DNA from: Formicarius rufipectus
Taxonomy: Eukaryota; Chordata; Aves; Passeriformes; Formicariidae
Length of the DNA: 64,000 bases
Direction: 5' to 3'
Assembly: GCA_013399695.1 (NCBI GenBank)
Contig: VXAU01002307.1
Coordinates: 90,630 to 154,629, forward strand
Of the stretch, positions 58,686 through 64,000 are shown piece by piece (within the stretch, counting starts at the first letter, position 1; every line of letters starts with the position of its first letter). A model generated the notes under the pieces. That model was not told the origin of the DNA. It was given only the letters and a program-made list of their open reading frames with translations, and did not search any database. The translations under genes and the position numbers were made by a program.

Positions 58686-60696
58686 CTGCAGGGGGGGAGC
58701 AGCCTGTGCCCTGGTCAGTCACTGCACCCTCAGTGAGTGCTCAGTCTGGGCAGAGGAGACATAAGCTTCCTTCCCAGGTCCAAGAGGGATCTGTTTTTTT
58801 CCTTACCTTAATTTCCTTCCCTGGATGCCCTCACGGCCTCAAGACCCTCTGCCACTCAGACACTATCACGATAACCCCAGCCTCCCTCTCCCCAAGCCCA
58901 GGCCCTGCTGTTTCAGTGCCGAGAGGTGACTGGTGAGGGTGGGCAGGAGCTCACAGAGCTCTGGCTGGGAGGAGTTATTTGAACATCGAATTAGATCCCA
59001 GCAAACCTCCTGGATGGTGAAACTTCAGCCCTGCCAACCCCTCAAGACATCAGCCATGCCTGGATTGCTGTCTGATTTCCATCTACATAATTCACCATAG
59101 TCCTCAGGAGTGACTCCAGCGCAGAGGCTCAGCACACGGCTCACTGGGTTTGATCCCTACTCCAGCGGCATTAACAAGGCTGATGGCACAGAGCAGGAGC
59201 ACACGGATGGCTCGGAGGCAGGGATACAGCATTAATCCCACCAACTCCTTTCAACCCATTCCACTCTTCCACCCTCACCCCAAAATGCAGCACTGAGGGA
59301 CACCAAAACCCAAGGGAGGAAGGGGAGGGCAGAAAGGCTGTACCCTTGGGCGAGCTGGCTCACACCATATGCCCCTCTCAAGTTTGAGCTGTGAGCAGGG
59401 CAGGACTTGATGGGGCTGGAGGAGCCAAGGGGAACTGGGATTCTGTGTGAAGGGAGGGGACAGCTCATGGTCAGAGATGTGGCACCTGGTCTCATCCACA
59501 AGAAGAGTTCATCTACCCAGACCCAACACACGGGGTAAGTGAACATGGCAGCAGACCCTGTGCATGCAGCATCCCTCTGACACCTCTCCCAACATCCCAT
59601 GTGCCTGGAGCTGTCTCTTGCTGTCACACACAGGATGAAGACAGCCCTGCCAGCCTGCCCAGGTACCTCAAGTGTGCTCCCACAAGGCAGGCACAAGCAA
59701 CATCCCTTTTCCTGCCCATGTCCTCTGGTGGGCAGCTGGAGCTAGGGTTCATTCTCCCTGTGCAGAGCACCTAGCACAGTGTGGGGCATTCTCACATCAC
59801 TCTCACTTTAATGGGCACCACCCCAGGCCTCCAGGTGTGTGATGGGAGAGGGGAGGCCGGAGGGACCTTAAAGGGCCCCCCAAGTTCCCCTCCACAGCCT
59901 GTCAGCCCTGGGCATTGGCAGGAGGAGGCAGGATGGGTTTCAGAGAGGTTTATGGAGAGTCCGGAGCTCAGAGGAGGATGGAGCTTGCCCTGCCTCTTGC
60001 TGGCAAGATGAGCCCAGGCATCTGCAGCTACTTCTGCCTCCACATTGGAAAGGGAGTTGTTCAGAAGAGGAGCCATACATCTACTATCTACCCAGGAACA
60101 GCCTCCTCAGCTTCAGGGGTTGTTGGAAAGGGCTTGAACCATCATTCAGGAAGCGAATCTCTCGTGCCGTCCAGCCTTCAAAGCCTGATGGTGCCTGCAC
60201 CATCCTGGCCATGGGAAGCAAACCCTGACATGGCTTGGGATCTGTGAGCAGGGAAAGGTGCTCTGCAGAGGCATTCAGAGACCAAATTAGCTGCACTGGG
60301 CTCAATCTGAGATTCTGACAGCAGATGCCAAATTTATTTCCAAACGCACTCTGGAAATGTCAGTGTGCTGGTCGGAAGGAATCGGGTACATGCTCCCTTT
60401 TAAATAGCACCAAGCATATGGGAGGAGGATGATTACATCGCTACCAAGCTGCCAAATTTCTTTCCTGCAGCTAAAAATCTTCCCCAGAATGTCCCAGCCC
60501 ACAGTGTTTCTCACCACTGAAGGCTGTGCTGAGACTTTGCCATTAACAGTTGTGCTCTAAGCAAGAAACATCCCTCTGGTGTTGTCCCAGGGGGTCCCTG
60601 CTCTCGACAGCTGTGGGGTCTCCTGACCACCTTTGGAAACTGAAGAGACTCCTCCCCTCCTGCTGCCCTACCCTGGAGTGGGGGCAGAGTTCTCTT
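58686..60696. other. unique non-coding DNA
   Basis: No gene or repeat family recognised. Frames of 154 aa (minus, 59232-59696) and 110 aa (plus, 59915-60247) have no domain. Confidence 0.45.
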
Positions 60697-60785
60697 CACA
60701 GAATCCCATAATGATTTCGGTTGGAAGGGACCTTAAAGCCCATCTCTGGATGTCCCTTAAAACCATGGGCAGGGACACCTTCCGC
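60697..60785 (-). mobile_element. CR1 LINE 3' tip
   Basis: Antisense CR1: CACAGAATCCCATAATGATT, TCGGTTGGAAGGGACCTTAA, CATGGGCAGGGACACCTTCC. Truncated after about 90 bp. Confidence 0.9.
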
Positions 60786-61806
60786 AGTCCAGCAGCTGTT
60801 TGCAAACCTGAAGGGAAGCAGTGAAAGCCCCTTTAGCTCCTGGGAGACAAAGGCCCAGACCTCCTCGGGATGGCCTCCTGCAATAGGGTTTCCACCAGCT
60901 GGGATCCCTGTTCTTCCAGCAATGAGTTCCTCACAGGTCCTGCTCTGACTCTTCCAGGTGATAGTGCAAGTGTCAGCTCCAGAAGGAGCAGTGTTCCCTG
61001 AGGTCCCACTCTCCAGAGATGGGGTTCAGGCCCCATGTTCAGCTGGGGGGAATAAGGGTGGGAGGAGAGGGGATTGTGCTCTAGGCTCCTCAGTCGGCAC
61101 TGCAGAAGGGACATATGTTCCATCTGGGTCAGGGCACCCAGAGCCCAGCAATTCCATCACATCCCCTGCAGACCTACCCTCATTTTAGGGGGAAGCAATG
61201 GAAGCCACCACAGCTCACTTCTCCCAGGGTCAGCAGCCCAAAGTGTAAAGCAGCAGCACTGATGATGTCCCTCATTTCAGCTCCAGTGAAGGGGTGACCT
61301 TGGGATCATCCAAACCTTCCCTGCCCTACCAATGGACTGAAGATGGCACGAAGACCTGCTCTGTGCCTGGCAGGCTGCTCCTTCTCTCCTTAAGTGACCC
61401 TAGCATTTCTACAGGAAGCAGAACATGGGAGCCTTCCTAGGGCAGGATGTGGCCAGCACCCGTTTCCAAATTCAGGAACAGTGCCCACTCCTACCCTGCC
61501 TGTGAGAGTTCCTGCCAGTCCTGTGCAGGGGACAGTCAGGACCAGGCACATACTGTCCCTCCAAAACTAGCCTCCACCAGCCACCCTCACTCTCCCAGCA
61601 AGACCTGAGAGGGCCAGGAGCCGTGTTCTCCCTCTGAGTGCAGGACTGACCTACAGCACCTTGGAATCCCACTCCTGGCCCTCTCTCTGGTGCCCCAGTG
61701 TCAAACATCCACCTGTGGAACACACTGAAATCTCACTGTCCTAGACCATCATCAACCTCCCCATAGTGCTCTCCACACCCAGGAAGGCACAAAGTGACAC
61801 CAGCAG
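60786..61806. other. unique non-coding DNA
   Basis: Nothing recognised. Confidence 0.45.
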
Positions 61807-64000
61807 TCACAGAATCACAAAATATGCTGAGTAGGAAGGGATCCACGAGGATCATCAAGTACAGCCCTTAGCCCTGTACCCATTCCCAAGAGTCACACCA
61901 TGTGTCCAAGAGCATCCTCAGAACACTCCTTGAGCTCTGGCTCCTTGTTGCTATGTCTAGTGCCCTGGGTGAAGTAGAAGCAAGGCCTAAAACAGTTGAC
62001 TGAATTAGTAAAGGTACCTTGCTCTGTTAGAAAATTGCTGGATGCTTGTTCTGCCTCATACCCAATGAATAACTTGTCCTGTTCTATTTACTGTACCCAA
62101 ACCAGAAGTCTCTTAGGAGTGTTATATGATAAAGCCAGTGGTCATAAATCAGGGTAACATGGACATTTGAATAAGGTAGAAAGGCCTCGAGCCAAGGAGT
62201 TTTGCAAGCTTGACTAGCTGGGTCATTTAACAAAGAAAAATGGAGAGGTCATGGTGAGAAAGAGGAGAAAACGACCCCTGAAGAGAGGCTGAAGGCTGGA
62301 AAGACCACCTAAAAACTGCGCCAGGAGGAGATCCTGGAAGGTTCCACCCTAACCCCACCTCCTATGAATATGATAATTAGCTATCACAACTTCATGAGTG
62401 TGTATGTTAAGATGCTGTAATCTTGAATGTCAACTGGATAAATTACGATGTTTCTTGCTGAAACTTTGAAGCGAGTTTGTGCAGTGCAAACTGCCTCGCT
62501 TCCCAGTGCTACAATAAATACCTTTGCTGCTTAAAGACCAAATTGGCTCTAAGCAGTTAATTTATTTAGTGCTTTTTGGCATCATGGGGAGCCTGTTCAG
62601 TGTTCAACCACTCCTTGGGGGAAGAAAATCTTTCTAATATCCAACAACCCTGCCCTGACACACCTTCAGGCCATTTCCTGAGTGCTATCCCTGGTCCCCA
62701 CAGAGCAGAGATCAGTGTCTGCCCCTCTCGAGGAAGTTGGAACCACAATGAGGTCTCCCCTCAGTTTCCTCTTCTCCAGCTGAACACACCAAGTACCCTC
62801 AGTGTTCTCACACACTGCCCCTCAATGCCCTTCCCCATCTTCACTGCCCTCCTTTGGACACCCTCTAATGGCTCAACACCTTTCTTCCATTGTGTCCCCC
62901 CAACGTGCCCCAGTGTTGCAGGTGAGGCTGCCCCAGTGCAGAGCAGAGTGGGACAATCCCCTCCCTCACCCGGCCGACCATGAGGACCCCCAGGACACAG
63001 TTGGCCCACCTGGATCCAGGGCACTGCTGACTTGTGGCCAACTGGCCACCAACCAGCACCCCCAGGGCCCTTTCCCAGCACTGCTTTTCAGCATCTCATT
63101 CCCACCTCTGTCTGCACATCCAGGATTGCTCTGTCCCTGGAACAGAATCCAGCACTTCCCATGGCTGGTGATTCCCAGTGCTCTGATCTGTCCAGGTCTC
63201 TGCAGGGCCTCCCTGCCCTCCAGGGACTCAACAGCTCCACACAGTTTTGGGTCATTTCCAGACTTGCCCAGCGTGCCTTCCAGTCCTGCTTCCAAGTCTG
63301 GTATGAAGATGTTGAAGAGCACAGGGCTAAGGATGGAGCCCTGTGGAACCCCACTAGTGATAGGTCACCAGTCTGATATCACCCCACTCACTGTCACTCT
63401 CTGTGCTCAACCCGTGAGCCAACTGCTCACCCTCCACAGGATGTGTTTATCCAGCTGTGGGCTGGACAGCTTGTCCAGAAGGATCCTGGGATGGACAGTA
63501 TCAGCTTTACTGAAATCCAATCAACTGGCTTTCCCTGATCAGCCAGGTGGGTTACCTTGTCAGAGAAAGAAATCAGATTGGATAAGCAGAACTCTCCTCT
63601 CCTGAAGCTGTGCTGGCTGTGACCATTGACTGCATTGTCTTTCAATAGCTGCCAGAATAAACTTCTTCATAACTTTACCTGGCACTGAAGTGAGACTGAC
63701 AGACCTGTAGCTTCTGGGGACCTCCTTGCCCTTGAAAACTGGGACAGTGTTCACCAGCTTCCTGTCAGCTGGGACCTCTCTAGATTTCCAAGACCAGTCA
63801 AAAATCACGGAGAGAGGTTTTGTGATGAAATCAGCAGCTCTTTGAGGATTCTGGGATGAATCCCACCAGGTCCTACAGATTTGTAGGGATCCAACTGGAG
63901 CAGCAGATCCTGCACAGTTCCAAGGTCAGCTGGGATTTGATCATTCTCACAGTCATGATCCTCCAGTGCAGGACACTGAGACCGACTTGCTCCATCATCC
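61807..64000 (-). mobile_element. long CR1 LINE with ORF2 reverse-transcriptase remnants, interrupted by an LTR, runs off the window
   Basis: The 3' tail is at 61807 (TCACAGAATCACAAAATATG) and the element runs on the minus strand beyond 64000. About 1.57 kb is present once the LTR is removed. Above 62585 it keeps coding-derived sequence of the CR1 ORF2 reverse transcriptase in several frames: YRSVSLTSVPGKVMKKFILA (63630-63735), FCLSNLISFSDKVTHLADQG (63515-63590) and MLFNIFIPDLEAG (63284-63322). The position of the catalytic F/YADD box now reads SGND, and stops and frameshifts separate the pieces, so the copy is dead. The 267-aa plus-strand frame at 62802-63605 is its antisense shadow. Confidence 0.93.
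61970..62584 (+). mobile_element. 615-bp solo LTR of an endogenous retrovirus inserted in CR1
   Basis: The CR1 sequence stops after AGTGCCCTGGG and resumes with GGGGAGCCTGTTCAGTG at 62586. The insert begins TGAAGTAGAAG and ends GGCATCA, the canonical TG...CA ends, and is flanked by TGGG on both sides (61966-61969 and 62585-62588), a likely 4-bp target-site duplication. A polyadenylation signal AATAAA lies at 62513-62518, near the 3' end, giving plus orientation. No internal retroviral sequence is present, so it is a solo LTR left by recombination. The retroviral family was not identified; a 4-bp duplication fits gamma/ERV1-like integration. It is younger than the CR1 it interrupts. Confidence 0.9.

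Noticed and set aside
62802..63605. 267-aa plus-strand open frame
   Set aside because: It is antisense to the reverse-transcriptase part of the long CR1.
1..64000. prokaryotic-style features (operons, Shine-Dalgarno sites, phage, integrative elements)
   Set aside because: CR1 LINEs, spliced DLGAP4, minisatellites and CpG depletion show a bird nuclear genome, so these feature types do not apply.

Overview
The window reads as vertebrate nuclear DNA from a bird, probably a songbird. It has 24 recognised copies or fragments of CR1, the dominant avian LINE, most ending in the typical 3' tail built from ATTCTRTG-type units. It also has a solo retroviral LTR and GC-rich minisatellites, and almost no long open frames with real coding character. 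There is no operon structure, CRISPR array or functional tRNA.

The one intact coding feature is the large first coding exon of DLGAP4 (SAPAP4, a postsynaptic scaffold) on the minus strand at 4607-5649. The start codon is at 5557, and 317 codons run without interruption to a clean CAG|GTGGGT donor. A probable second, small DLGAP4 exon lies downstream at 3132-3200. Everything above 5649 is therefore upstream of the DLGAP4 start, either 5' intron or intergenic DNA.

1-6.8 kb holds DLGAP4 and its introns. 6.8-26.8 kb is ordinary intronic or intergenic DNA with scattered CR1 copies, mostly plus strand, and one exon-like segment at 14553-14705. 26.8-36.9 kb is a 10-kb interval without recognisable CR1 that contains a sharp CpG cluster (31.5-31.74 kb) and minisatellites with units of about 30, 18 and 19 bp. 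36.9-50 kb is again CR1-rich, now mostly minus strand.

51.3-55.3 kb is the most unusual part. It holds decayed, intron-containing fragments of two unrelated genes about 2.3 kb apart in divergent orientation: a K-Cl cotransporter most like SLC12A5/KCC2 (minus) and the N-lobe of a TAO-type MAP3 kinase, TAOK2-like (plus). Both carry frameshifts, stops and lost splice donors. Weaker exon-like or homology-like segments follow on the minus strand at 57.6-57.8 kb (SLC4-like transmembrane segment) and 58.59-58.69 kb (copine-like).

The right end (61.8-64.0 kb) is one long, broken CR1 that keeps reverse-transcriptase remnants and is split by a 615-bp solo LTR with a 4-bp target-site duplication. All assignments come from reading the sequence and from memory of the families; no search was run.
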